Below are positions 1 to 10,100 of a stretch of 56,901 nucleotides of DNA, one piece after another. The stretch comes from Bacteroidales bacterium (GTDB taxonomy: Bacteria; Bacteroidota; Bacteroidia; Bacteroidales; UBA932), in the NCBI GenBank assembly GCA_017962025.1, contig JAGCWD010000111.1, positions 1 through 56,901 of the forward strand, given 5' to 3'. Position 1 is the first letter of the stretch. Every line of letters begins with the position of its first letter. Position numbers and translations under genes: made by a program. Below the pieces are notes generated by a model. That model worked only from the letters and a program-made list of their open reading frames with translations. It ran no database searches and was not told the DNA's origin.

Positions 1-1883
1 CGGATGCCGGTTACCTGACCCGCCGCCTGGTGGACGTCTCCCACGACGTCATCATCACCGAGGAAGACTGCGGCACGCTCCGCGGCCTGATCGCCACCGC
101 GATCAAGAACAAGGACGAGATCGTCGAGTCCCTCGGCGAAAGAATCCTCGGACGTACTTCAGTCCACGACATTTTCAACCCTCTCACCGGAGAGCTTATC
201 ATCAAGGCAGGCGAGGAGATCCGTGAGGACACCGCCAACCTTATTGACTCCCTCCCCATCGAGCAGGTCGAGATACGTTCCGTCCTCACTTGCGAATCCC
301 GCAAGGGAGTTTGCGCAAAGTGCTACGGCCGTAACCTCGCGACCAGCAGGATGGTCGAGAAGGGTGAAGTTGTCGGAGTCATCGCAGCACAGTCCATCGG
401 TGAGCCTGGTACACAGCTTACCCTCCGTACTTTCCACGTCGGTGGTACGGCTTCCAGCACGGCAGCCGACTCTTCCATCGAGTCCAAGTACGACGGTAAA
501 CTGGTGTTCGAGGAACTCAGGACCATCCAGAAGATTGCAGAAGACGGTTCCGCACAGGAGATCGTGGTCAGCCGAATGACCGAGGTCAGCATCATAGACG
601 AGAACACAGGCATTACCTATTCCCACTATGATGTACCTTACGGCTCAAGGCTGTATTTCAAGGACGGAGACAAGGTCAAGAAGGGAGACCTTCTTTGCGA
701 ATGGGATCCGTACAATGCCACGACCATCGTCGAAACTGCCGGTAAGGTCCAGTACGACAACCTCATCGAGGGAGTCACTTTCCGCGAGGAAATCTCCGAT
801 GAGTTCGCTGTCAATAAGGACAAGGTCATCATCGAGGCAAAGGACAAGACCCGTAACCCGTCCATCATCATCCTTGACGAGAACGGCAACCAGGTCAGGC
901 AGTACAACCTGCCTGTCGGCGCCCACATCATCCCGAACAACGGTGACACAGTGGGAGTCGGCGACGTGATCATCAAGATCCCTCGCGCCATCGGTAAGTC
1001 AAGCGATATCACCGGAGGTCTCCCCCGAGTCACCGAACTCTTCGAGGCCAGAACCCCGTCCGCACCCGCAATCCTCTCCGAAATCAACGGAGAAGTGCTC
1101 ATGGGTAAGGTCAAGAGGGGTAACCGCGAGATCATCGTCAAGAACAAGGCCGGTTACGAGAAGCACTATCTCGTACCTACAACCAAGCAGATTCTTGTCC
1201 AGGAGAATGACTACGTCAAGGCCGGCACCAAGCTGTCCGACGGTGGAATCTCTCCGACCGATATCCTCAACATCCTCGGTCCGGTCAAGGCTCAGGACTA
1301 CATCGTCAACGAGGTCCAGGCAGTTTACCGTCTCCAGGGTGTGAAGATCAATGACAAGCATTTCGAGATCATCGTCCGCCAGATGATGCGCAAGGTCCAG
1401 ATCACTGATCCGGGCGACACTGAATTCCTCCAGGAAGAACTCGTGGACAAATGGGAGTTCATGGACGCCAACGACAGGATCTTCGGAAAATCCTATGTGC
1501 TCGATCCGGGCGACAGCCAGAAGTACATGCAAGGCGACATCATTGACGCCCGTGACATGAGGAATGAGAATTCTTCTCTCGAACGTCAGGGACTGAAGAT
1601 GATGGTTGTACGCGACGCAAAGCCTGCTACCGCAAAGCTCGTGCTTCAGGGTATCACCAGGGCGGCCCTCCGCACCAACAGCTTCATCTCGGCGGCTTCC
1701 TTCCAGGAAACCACCAAGGTGCTTAGCGAGGCTGCTATCAGGGCCCGTGTCGACTATCTCGAGGGTCTTAAGGAGAATGTCATCTGTGGTCACCTCATTC
1801 CGGCCGGAACCGGTCAGAAGGAGTTCCAGGACATCCTCGTCGGTCGCAAGGACGAGTACGAGGCCGAGATGAACGAACTCTAG
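1..1883 (+). CDS. rpoC: DNA-directed RNA polymerase subunit beta', C-terminal part (5' end outside window)
   Basis: This is the 3' portion of rpoC; the reading frame is open from base 3 and runs off the left edge, so the GTG at 30 is an internal valine, not a start. The visible part begins with the DAGYLTRRLVDV helix. It then shows the second zinc site (C-E-S-R-K-G-V-C-A-K-C around bases 288-320) and the trigger-loop core GEPGTQLTLRTFHVGG (about bases 400-445), both diagnostic of bacterial beta'. The C-terminal segment GLKENVICGHLIPAGTG near the stop is also typical. It forms the catalytic core of RNA polymerase with beta. rpoB presumably lies upstream outside the window. A strong hairpin follows the stop. 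Identity is essentially certain. Confidence 0.99.
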   Translation, partial: DAGYLTRRLVDVSHDVIITEEDCGTLRGLIATAIKNKDEIVESLGERILGRTSVHDIFNPLTGELIIKAGEEIREDTANLIDSLPIEQVEIRSVLTCESRKGVCAKCYGRNLATSRMVEKGEVVGVIAAQSIGEPGTQLTLRTFHVGGTASSTAADSSIESKYDGKLVFEELRTIQKIAEDGSAQEIVVSRMTEVSIIDENTGITYSHYDVPYGSRLYFKDGDKVKKGDLLCEWDPYNATTIVETAGKVQYDNLIEGVTFREEISDEFAVNKDKVIIEAKDKTRNPSIIILDENGNQVRQYNLPVGAHIIPNNGDTVGVGDVIIKIPRAIGKSSDITGGLPRVTELFEARTPSAPAILSEINGEVLMGKVKRGNREIIVKNKAGYEKHYLVPTTKQILVQENDYVKAGTKLSDGGISPTDILNILGPVKAQDYIVNEVQAVYRLQGVKINDKHFEIIVRQMMRKVQITDPGDTEFLQEELVDKWEFMDANDRIFGKSYVLDPGDSQKYMQGDIIDARDMRNENSSLERQGLKMMVVRDAKPATAKLVLQGITRAALRTNSFISAASFQETTKVLSEAAIRARVDYLEGLKENVICGHLIPAGTGQKEFQDILVGRKDEYEAEMNEL

Positions 1884-1906
1884 TCCGTCCATCACACGTT
1901 GAAGTT

Positions 1907-1938
1907 GAGACCGGCAGAAATCTGCCGGTCTCTTTATA
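1907..1938 (+). terminator. Intrinsic terminator of rpoC
   Basis: A perfect inverted repeat (GAGACCGGCAGA at 1907-1918 and TCTGCCGGTCTC at 1921-1932) lies 24 bases after the rpoC stop and is followed by the T-rich TTTATATT. The opposing gene ends at 1942, so the hairpin sits between two convergent genes. The T-rich side supports the plus direction. Confidence 0.85.
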
Positions 1939-1941
1939 TTA

Positions 1942-4119
1942 TCAGTGGACTAATTCAAAACCCTCGGGGAGGATGATCTCGGCCTCCATATTGGCAGGAA
2001 GATCGACGGACACGCTTCTCTTCAGAGGCGTGTTCGTTATTTTCATCCGGATGGTTCCACGGATGGTCGGGAGGGTCATTTCGGCCCGCTCAAGGCTGCC
2101 TGGCTGGGGCTGGATCCTGACTTTAGCGAATCCTGGTTCCAGGGGCATCACGCCCATGAGGCGGAAGGGAATAATGTTGCCGGGGGCAGCACCCCACAGG
2201 TGGTTCCAGTCCTGGTTTGGCTTAAACGAGTCATCCCAAGCCTCGAGGGTGATTGTGGAGCCTACACGGATCATATTGTACCAGCTGCGAAGCGACTGGT
2301 CAGTCATCAGGCGGAGAGCATCCTCTCCCCTGCCTGACTGATACAGGGCTTCAAGAAGGAACTGCGAACCATAGACGCTGCATGCCATACCCCTTGAAAT
2401 CATGAAATCGGCCACCTTCTTGGAATTCTTTTCGGGAACCAGTCCAAAGAGGAGGGCGAACATGTTGGAATGGAGGGAAGCATGCCTCTCCACGGCCCCT
2501 GAGCCTGCCGAAGGGCCATCGACATAATATCCCTTCTTCTTGTCATAAAATGCTTTCCGGAAGGCTTTCTTCAAGACATCAGCCTTGCCGAGCAATTCTA
2601 CTGCTTCAGAATCCTTATGAAGGACTGAAGCAATCTCACCCATCAGGGATAGGGCCCGGTAAGCATATGCATTGACCACAGCATTGTAATCGGAATAGAC
2701 GAAACCGTCATCTTCTCCACCATAACCGGGAGCAAGGCCGAGGGAACCGGAATGGGGCCAGTCCACGATGTCGCGGATCTTCTCATTCCTGCGGATTGAT
2801 TCGAGGAAAGGCTTCTCCTGAGGATTCAAAGTGGTGCTCATCAAACCGTTACCCTGAATAAGGGACTCCATGCAATGAGCCCTGAGGATGTCGTAACGGC
2901 TTTCCAGAAGACGGGCATCCCCTGTGAAGAGATAATCGTTCCAGGCCATCAGCACCGCCTGGAGAATCCATTCAGTAGGCCAGGTTGGATAATCGAGGAG
3001 ATATTCAATCGTCCTGCGGGAGAGGGTGAACTCCCTGTCGGCCGCGTAATGGCAGAGCTGGCTGATAAGGGCGTCCGCCTCATAGGGGATACGCTCCCTG
3101 TCACCGTCCACAAACAGACCGGTAAAGGATGTCGCCTTCACCGAATAACGGCAGATGTCCCAAACCTGGTTCAGAACAGGGTCGCTGCTGGAGAATGATG
3201 CAGCATTCATGTCAAAGGGATATCTTACCATCTCCCTTTCAAGGTCATTAGCATGAAGTGTGGATTTGTAGCCTTCAACCTCACAGTAACGGAAAGGCAG
3301 CACTTCGCCTATATATTCAGGCATCTTCACTGCCGCCGGACCGGTGTTCCTCTTGTCGGGAGGGATAACTAACCTGTAAGTATGGGTACCTTTACGGAGG
3401 GCAATGGAGTGCATCTGGTAACGTGCGCTGGTGGTTGGATTCCGAAGAACCCTTCCTCCTTCCAAACGCTCCCCTAAATGGACCCTGACAGTGTCACCAT
3501 CGGTTTCTGAATACAGTGTTACCTTCAACTGGGCAAAAGCATCCTTGCCGAAATCGGCCACCCAGGCATCCCCTGCCTTGCTCAGAGCCGATGGCCTCTG
3601 GCTCTCCTTTACCAGGGGATACGAAGGTGTAGCATATTCATAAAGATCCGTGGCTGTACGGAAAGCCTTTATTCCTGACCACTCGCTTTCGCCGGCAGGA
3701 TCAGTGCTCACCCGAACCCTCCAGTAATAGACCTTAGAGGGCTCCAGGGGAGTTCCTGCATATTTCACCCCGACAGAAAGGTTGTCATGCACCCATCCGC
3801 TGTCCCAGATATCACCCTCAAGAGAGCCAGCCTTGTCTTCAGACGAAGACAGGATTACCTGCCAGGCAACCTGTCGGGTTCCCATGCCTCCGGGAACTAT
3901 CCATGAGAAAGACGGCCGGAGGGAACGTATCTCCACAGTCTGGAAGTCTCCCTTCGCACTTTGTACATCTTTCAATGGAAGGTCTGTGGAATAACCTCCG
4001 GACCAGACTGTCTCCGTGTGTTCGACCAGGTCGGTCATAAGGCCTGTCGGCCTTTGAGGACCGGCAGCCAAAACTGTCAAAGGAAGGGCAAGCGCCAACA
4101 ATAATCCAGGTAATCTCAC
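1942..4119 (-). CDS. Exported alpha-L-rhamnosidase-type glycoside hydrolase (GH78)
   Basis: Predicted inverting hydrolase releasing L-rhamnose from plant or bacterial glycans. A signal peptide (residues 1-19) ends in VLAAG. Beta-sandwich domains fill roughly residues 40-300, including a fibronectin-like strand pattern ending KVYYWRVRVST. The (alpha/alpha)6 barrel follows, with the acidic patch D340-R-E342-R and E347-x-D349 in GLFVDGDRERIPYEAD, the region holding the general acid in GH78. The barrel ends with WNHLWGAAPGNIIP. The closing beta-sandwich has the usual GFAKVRIQPQPG segment. The start is GTG at 4119, six bases after the stop of the upstream lipoprotein gene; no better ATG is present. 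It is the last gene of a minus-strand run that includes a metal efflux pump. The exact linkage is unproven. Confidence 0.85.
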   Translation of the reverse strand: MRLPGLLLALALPLTVLAAGPQRPTGLMTDLVEHTETVWSGGYSTDLPLKDVQSAKGDFQTVEIRSLRPSFSWIVPGGMGTRQVAWQVILSSSEDKAGSLEGDIWDSGWVHDNLSVGVKYAGTPLEPSKVYYWRVRVSTDPAGESEWSGIKAFRTATDLYEYATPSYPLVKESQRPSALSKAGDAWVADFGKDAFAQLKVTLYSETDGDTVRVHLGERLEGGRVLRNPTTSARYQMHSIALRKGTHTYRLVIPPDKRNTGPAAVKMPEYIGEVLPFRYCEVEGYKSTLHANDLEREMVRYPFDMNAASFSSSDPVLNQVWDICRYSVKATSFTGLFVDGDRERIPYEADALISQLCHYAADREFTLSRRTIEYLLDYPTWPTEWILQAVLMAWNDYLFTGDARLLESRYDILRAHCMESLIQGNGLMSTTLNPQEKPFLESIRRNEKIRDIVDWPHSGSLGLAPGYGGEDDGFVYSDYNAVVNAYAYRALSLMGEIASVLHKDSEAVELLGKADVLKKAFRKAFYDKKKGYYVDGPSAGSGAVERHASLHSNMFALLFGLVPEKNSKKVADFMISRGMACSVYGSQFLLEALYQSGRGEDALRLMTDQSLRSWYNMIRVGSTITLEAWDDSFKPNQDWNHLWGAAPGNIIPFRLMGVMPLEPGFAKVRIQPQPGSLERAEMTLPTIRGTIRMKITNTPLKRSVSVDLPANMEAEIILPEGFELVH

Positions 4120-4125
4120 TGCAGG

Positions 4126-5925
4126 CTAAAGTTTGATGTCAACATAATTCGGATAGTGATCGGTAAGTGGAAGGGTGTAATCATCCAGTATGCAGAAGTA
4201 CTTGAGGACTTCCGTCCCTTCCGGAGCATTGTGGATGAAGAAATGGTCGAGTGCTCCGGTCGCGCGGTCAGGACCCTTGCGGTTGCTCTCAGCCGAATAA
4301 CCGCTGGCATCGCACCGATGGTGACCGTTATTATTGTCACCGAACACCTTGGCCACCTTATAGCAAGGAATGTAGCCTCCGTCGGTCAGCTGCTTTATCG
4401 GTATGGTCCCCTCCTCGCAGTTCATGTCTCCCATGAGGAAAACCGTACAGCCGTATTCGGCTTTGATTGCCTCCGATTCTGCCATCATCAGGCGGATCTG
4501 TGACGCGCGGGCCATTTCACTGCCGGGCTGTTGCTCATCAGGCCTCCACCAAAGATGCGTGTTCAGGATTGCGAATGTCTTGCCGGTCTCCCTGTGGCTG
4601 AAAACCGCGGAAGTAAAAGACTTGGTGTTGGCATTGCTGTAGGTCTTAGGAGTGTACAGGTTGTACCTGACCTTTAGAAGATCAACCACGGTGCTGTCAT
4701 AGAAGATGGGAGTAAAGTTCCATGACCCATCCTCCTCACAAGCGTTGGTGAATCCCTGGGCACGGAGTTTCGGAGCCAGGCGGGCATCCATATGAGATGA
4801 ATACTCCTGAAGGGTCACTATGTCCGGCCTGTAGTCAGAGACAAGTTTGGCGAAACCGATGCTCCGGACCGAATCACGGGGGTCTATTCCGAGCGGCAAC
4901 CATTTCTCAGGAATCTTCTCCGAGTCATATTGCCAGATGTTGTCGTCGAATATGCGGAGATTGGTGCCTTCGCAGCGAATGGCCGGATCCGGAACCGGAG
5001 TGAATTTGAGTTCAGGCAACACCCTGACCTTATAGAGCCTCCATTCTGGATCGAAACCCAGAACCTTGTCCGGACTCTTTATGTAAACATGATTGGTCCA
5101 CCAGCTTGTCTCCCCTTTGGTGTACACAACCGTTCCGGTGGAAGGGTTGTAATTGAGCGACTTGACATTCCGTACGCCTTCAAGAGGGGCGAACGGAGTA
5201 AAAGACTTACCCTGGATGTCAAACACATATGTCCCCAAAGAGTTGGTTACGGTCAAAGCGTCCTCCCCGGCCTTGTAAAGGTCGTGTCCTCCGGTGCCCG
5301 GAAGTTTGAATGTTTCTTCAAGCACAAGGGAAGGGGATTTCGTCTCCCAGTCCTTGAGGGAATATCTCCTCAGTTCATCGAATCCAAGGGCAAACAGTGA
5401 TGAATATTTTTCTGACCAGACAGCCCCATGGCCGCTGTATAGGGTATCTTTCCAGACACAGACATCTGGATTGGAAACGTCGTATATCTCTAGGCTGTTG
5501 CCTTTGGGATTGGTCGAATTGGCCACTGCAATCCTGTCTCCCGGTAGTTTGTCGGCAGAATGGGCCATAGGAGTACTTGCGTAAAACAGGCATTTCTTAG
5601 TGGCTATGTCAAGCAAAAGGGTTCCTCCTGCAGATGAAGTCAGAAGTAGATGCTTACCTCCATCCACCGGCTTGCAGTCGTCCAGAACCCGTATCTTGTG
5701 CCTGTAGTCATCCGTAATCTGGCCGTAGGACTCGAAAACGTTCCAATGCCAGAGGACCGCCAACGAATCATCTGTTGACTTGGAAGCATCCACTATGTAA
5801 AGGTCGGTATCACCGCAGGCGACCACATAGTCACCCCAAACTGTCTCTTCCGCTTTTTCTCCGGAGCAACCGGACAAGACTAAAGACAGTACTGCCACAA
5901 AGGCAATTAAATAATGTCTGGTCAT
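4126..5925 (-). CDS. Lipoprotein: N-terminal beta-propeller-like domain fused to endonuclease/exonuclease/phosphatase domain
   Basis: The 599-residue protein starts at ATG 5925 with a lipoprotein signal (LSGC, Cys20), so it is probably membrane anchored. Residues ~30-330 carry repeated WD/NHL-like strands (YVVACGDTDLYIVDAS, HDLYKAGEDALTVTNS), resembling the DUF6528-type propeller of Bacteroidetes. Residues ~350-595 are an EEP metal-dependent phosphoesterase: LRIFDDNIW, LQEYSS (metal-binding Glu), NTHLWW, GDMNCEE and a terminal LTDHYP, the His of which is the usual catalytic base. Substrate could be a phosphodiester, sugar phosphate or nucleic acid. An open frame extends upstream to 6024, but that would run into the preceding gene and bypass the signal peptide. 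It lies 26 bases after the efflux outer-membrane gene and six before the GH78 gene. Confidence 0.8.
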   Translation of the reverse strand: MTRHYLIAFVAVLSLVLSGCSGEKAEETVWGDYVVACGDTDLYIVDASKSTDDSLAVLWHWNVFESYGQITDDYRHKIRVLDDCKPVDGGKHLLLTSSAGGTLLLDIATKKCLFYASTPMAHSADKLPGDRIAVANSTNPKGNSLEIYDVSNPDVCVWKDTLYSGHGAVWSEKYSSLFALGFDELRRYSLKDWETKSPSLVLEETFKLPGTGGHDLYKAGEDALTVTNSLGTYVFDIQGKSFTPFAPLEGVRNVKSLNYNPSTGTVVYTKGETSWWTNHVYIKSPDKVLGFDPEWRLYKVRVLPELKFTPVPDPAIRCEGTNLRIFDDNIWQYDSEKIPEKWLPLGIDPRDSVRSIGFAKLVSDYRPDIVTLQEYSSHMDARLAPKLRAQGFTNACEEDGSWNFTPIFYDSTVVDLLKVRYNLYTPKTYSNANTKSFTSAVFSHRETGKTFAILNTHLWWRPDEQQPGSEMARASQIRLMMAESEAIKAEYGCTVFLMGDMNCEEGTIPIKQLTDGGYIPCYKVAKVFGDNNNGHHRCDASGYSAESNRKGPDRATGALDHFFIHNAPEGTEVLKYFCILDDYTLPLTDHYPNYVDIKL

Positions 5926-5951
5926 TTTACAACAGTTGAACTGATGTAAAA

Positions 5952-7184
5952 TTAAGAATTTAACCCGACTGCAGCAAGCAATTCCGCCCAAGATGAGAAC
6001 AAGGCCGCTTTGGCTCCGATACAAGACTCGGCAGTGTCGTTATAGACCCTGACCGCCAGCAGATAGTCCAGAAGGGAGGATTCACCTTGCCTGTAGGCTT
6101 TCATCCTGCTTTCGAGGATGTCTCCGGCATCGGCAAGCATGCTGTCGGAACATTCCTCTGCAGCCTTGAGCGCAGCCTGGTAGGAAGCCCATGCCATCCT
6201 TACCTCCGCCTCGATCTGCCTGCAAGCCTCCTCATAGGCTGCATCTGCCTGCAACACTGCGTTTTCCGCAGCCTTACGGTTACCTTTGTTGGCAGAAGAG
6301 AATTTCAAAGGAATCGCCACACCTACTGTCACTCCGTTGAATTTCGGGGCGGGAGCGATCTCGTTGCGGACCTCCTTGTTGTAGGAATAACCCATGTTCA
6401 AACCCAGTTCCGGAGCCATCTCCGCCCGTACAAGGGCAAGGTTCTTCTCGGACAAGTCCTTCGAAAGAAGGGCAGCTTTCAGGTCCGTCCTTCTCTCCAG
6501 GGCCATGGCTACGAGGGCTTCCACGGAAGGATCTACCGGGGCTGTACGTAGGTCTCCATATTCAATGTCAGAAAAGGGTATCCCTCCTGAAAGGACTGAC
6601 AGGTTTGTCAGGGCGTTGGAATAATCAGCCTGGGCCCTAAGCCAGTCTCCCCTGAATGTCCTGGCCTCGATCGAGGACTGCTTGGCATCAATCCTTCCAA
6701 TCTCACCAGCAGCAGCCCTGAGGCTGTCAGAAGCGGCAAGAGAAGCCATGCTTTCTGCAGATGACTTCTTCAGGGAACTCATTTCCCGGGCTTCCCAAGC
6801 CTCAGCCCAGGCCACCATGGCATCCCGCCGGAGATTGCGGAAATAGTCCGCAACCAATGCCTTGGTAATCTCTTCCTCACTCCTTGCTACTGAAATCCTG
6901 GCTTTCCTAGGATTACCGATGTTGAAACTGTAGGATAATCCGGCTTCAAGGGAACGGCCCATCATAAGCACACGGTCCTGATTATCCCCATATTCAACGG
7001 ACAACTCGGGGTCGTTGAAAACTTTCGCAGCCTGTGTATTGGCCTCCGCTATGTCGATATTGTATTTCTCAGCGAGATAACCTGAATTGTGTTTCTCGAC
7101 TGCTGACATGAACGAGTCGAAGGTCTGCGCGGCAGCGGCAAATGGAAGGCAGGCTACGGCCAGCAAACTAAAAATCTTCTTCAT
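5952..7184 (-). CDS. Outer-membrane efflux protein, TolC/CusC/CzcC-like
   Basis: Signal peptide MKKIFSLLAVACLPFAAAAQ, then about 390 residues of heptad-rich alpha-helical hairpin sequence with two related halves (for example ADYFRNLRRDAMVAWAEAWE and ACRQIEAEVRMAWASYQAAL), the hallmark of the OEP family. It ends in AVRVYNDTAESCIGAKAALFSSWAELLAAVG, as CzcC proteins do. It should form the trimeric exit duct for the RND pump encoded immediately upstream, whose coding sequence it overlaps by 17 bases. The order pump-adaptor (B), pump (A), exit duct (C) is that of Bacteroidetes Cus/Czc operons. Confidence 0.88.
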   Translation of the reverse strand: MKKIFSLLAVACLPFAAAAQTFDSFMSAVEKHNSGYLAEKYNIDIAEANTQAAKVFNDPELSVEYGDNQDRVLMMGRSLEAGLSYSFNIGNPRKARISVARSEEEITKALVADYFRNLRRDAMVAWAEAWEAREMSSLKKSSAESMASLAASDSLRAAAGEIGRIDAKQSSIEARTFRGDWLRAQADYSNALTNLSVLSGGIPFSDIEYGDLRTAPVDPSVEALVAMALERRTDLKAALLSKDLSEKNLALVRAEMAPELGLNMGYSYNKEVRNEIAPAPKFNGVTVGVAIPLKFSSANKGNRKAAENAVLQADAAYEEACRQIEAEVRMAWASYQAALKAAEECSDSMLADAGDILESRMKAYRQGESSLLDYLLAVRVYNDTAESCIGAKAALFSSWAELLAAVGLNS

Positions 7185-10100
7185 TGTCTTTCTTGGGTTT
7201 CATTTCAACGCATTTCTCCATCAGATAGTACAGGGTGGGAAGGATGAAGAGGGTGATGATCGTGGAAAACAGCAATCCGTAAACAATGACAGTTGCCAAC
7301 GGCCTCTGTACATCCGATCCGACTCCGGTTGCCAGAGAAGCCGGCAAGAGTCCAAGCACGGCCACAGTTGCCGTCATAAGCACCGGACGGAGCCTGTGGG
7401 ACGCCCCTTCAACCACAGCGTCATATAGAGGCATTCCCTTTCTCCTGATACTGTTGATGTGAGAGATCATGATGACTCCGTTCTGAATGGTCAGACCGAA
7501 CAGGGCGATGAATCCAACCGCTGATGACACATTGAATGTCATCCCACGGACATTAAGGGCAAGCAAACCTCCGAACAAAGCCAGAGGAAGCAGTGAAATG
7601 AGCAATGCTGCCTGCCTGAAATAGCCGAATGCCCAGAAGAGCATCAGGAACATCAGGGCCAGAACGAAAGGAATGATAATAGCCAGTCTAGAATATGCCC
7701 TGTTCTGGTTCTCGAACTGACCGTCCCACTTCAGACTGAAATTGGAATGGTCATAACTGACGTCCCGGGCGATCTTATCGTCTGCTTCATGCAGGAATGT
7801 GGAAAGATCCTTGCCCCTGAGGTTAACCCTGACAGTCAGGTGACGTTTACCCATTTCCCTGGCTATAGTGCTGGCACCCAACTCGGTGGTGACCTCAGCG
7901 ACCGCCGAAAGAGGGATCCTGGAACCCGAAGCTGTCACTAAAGGCAGGGCGGCAATCTTTTCGGGAGTGTCCCTGGAGTCTTCCTTGAAACGGCAGATTA
8001 CGTCATAAACCTTGCTGCCAACGAAGACCTGGGAAACGGCCCTTCCACCTATTGCAGTCTCGATAAGGTCGGACACATCGGCAACACCGATTCCATAGTA
8101 AGCAACTTTCTCACGGTCCACCTTTATCTTCAACTGAGGAAGGGGCGGCTCCTGGTCGATTACAACATCTTCGGCTCCCTTGATGCCGGATATCACTTCC
8201 CGGACCTCTTCCGCGATTCTCCTGGCCTCGTCAAGGTCTTCTCCATAGACCTTCATGGCAAGGTCGCTGTGGGATCCTGCGATCTGGTCCATCACCATGT
8301 CGATGATAGGCTGGGAAAATCCAACCGTGTAGCCCGGCATCCGGGCAATACGCTCGGACATTTCGGCGACCAGGTCTTCCTTGGTCTTTCCGAACTTCCA
8401 TTGTGAATATGGTTTCAGACCGACACAGACTTCGATGTGTGAAGAGGTGAATTCCTCCGATCCCGCATCATCTCGTCCGACCTGGGTCATCACGTATGTC
8501 ACCTCCTCGAATTCATTCTTGAGAGTATTCCGGAGTTCATCGGCCATACTTGATGATTTTTCAAGGGAGATCCCAGGAGGGGTTTGGGCCTGTATCCATA
8601 TTCCTCCTTCATCCAGGTTGGGAAGGAAATCTTTCCCTACTGTTATGACCATCACTATCACTGCAGCCAGAATGACACCCATGGTAGTGAACACCGACTT
8701 GGGCTTCTGAAGCAAGGTGGATGTCAGACCCTTGTACCGGACGGTCAGCCTCTCGATGAATTTGTTCCTAAACACTTTCCTGGGCTTGCGGTAGATCGCG
8801 TAGGAAATACCAGGGATAAGGATAAGGGCTACCGAAAGGGCACCGAGAAGGGCATATCCTACGGTGTAAGCCATCGGGGTGAAAAGCTTCTTCTCAATCC
8901 TTTCGAAAGTGAACAGAGGCAGATAGGCCATTATGATGATAAGGGTAGAGAAGAATATCGGCCTGGCCACTTCCTTTACGTGGGACACCACAGAGTCGCC
9001 GTACAAAGGTTTGGAAGTGTCTTCCTCCCTGAGTTTAAGCACCGTTTCCATCATGACGATGGCTCCGTCCACCAGGATTCCAAAGTCTATGGCTCCAAGG
9101 CTAAGAAGATTGGCCGGAATTCCGGTCAGGTGCATCAGTATGAAAGCGAAAAGGAGCGCTATCGGAATGGTGATAGCCACCGCAAGGGCACTAAGTGGAC
9201 TGCCGAGGAAAAGAAGGAGGATGGCAATGACAAGCAGCATCCCGAACAACAGGGTGTGCTGCACGGTATGCAAGGTTGTACCCACCAGTTCAGTCCTGTC
9301 CAGGAACATCTTTACCCTGACTCCTTCAGGAAGGACATTCTCATTGAGGTCGTCCACGACTTCATGGACCCTGTCAAGAACCTTGGAAGGATTCTGATAT
9401 CGAAGCATCTGGACAATTCCTTCCACCCCGTCGCTGAAAGAAGTATTGTCATCGACATATCCGAGAATACCCTTCCTTTCGAGATTGCCGTATTTCAAGG
9501 TTCCGAGATCCCTTAGGAAGACAGGAACTCCGTCGTCATTCTTGACGACTATTCCTCCCATGTCCTCGAGGTCCGTAACCTGGCCGATTCCGCGTATGAC
9601 ATAACTCACATCTCCAACTGAAATCCGGCTTCCACCGGCGTTGGAATTATTCCTTTCCAGAGCTTCGGTTACCTCGTCGAGGGAAAGGTCATAGGCCGCA
9701 AGCGCAGCGGGATCGATCTCTATCTGGTACTGGGTGGTCAATCCACCGAAATTGCTGACATCGGCAACCCCCTGGATCTGTTTCAAGGCCGGTATCACGG
9801 TCCACTGGTTCAGGTCAGACAATTCCCGGAGCGAAACGGAAGGATCACCAATGAGCACATAACGGTAGATTTCGCCGGTCGGAGAAGTAAGAGGATTAAG
9901 TTCCGGAACGGCACCATAAGGAAGCTCAACGTCACCGATGCATTCCTTGACACGTTGGCGAGCCCAGTAATCGTCCGTCCCATCCTCGAACACCAGCATG
10001 ATCAAGGAGAGTCCGAAAGAATTCTTCGCCCTCATCATGGAAAGGGAAGGGATCCCGTTCAACGCCCTTTCAAGAGGGATGGTAATCTGTTGTTCTATCT

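Noticed and set aside
999..1895. Long antisense frame (298 residues) opposite rpoC
   Set aside because: It lies wholly on the complement of a certain essential gene, shows no domain and has the Asp/Leu/Val-rich composition of a codon-position shadow.
8584..9516. 310-residue plus-strand frame opposite the RND pump gene
   Set aside because: It is antisense to clear CusA/CzcA coding sequence and its product is a low-hydrophobicity, charged sequence without motif.
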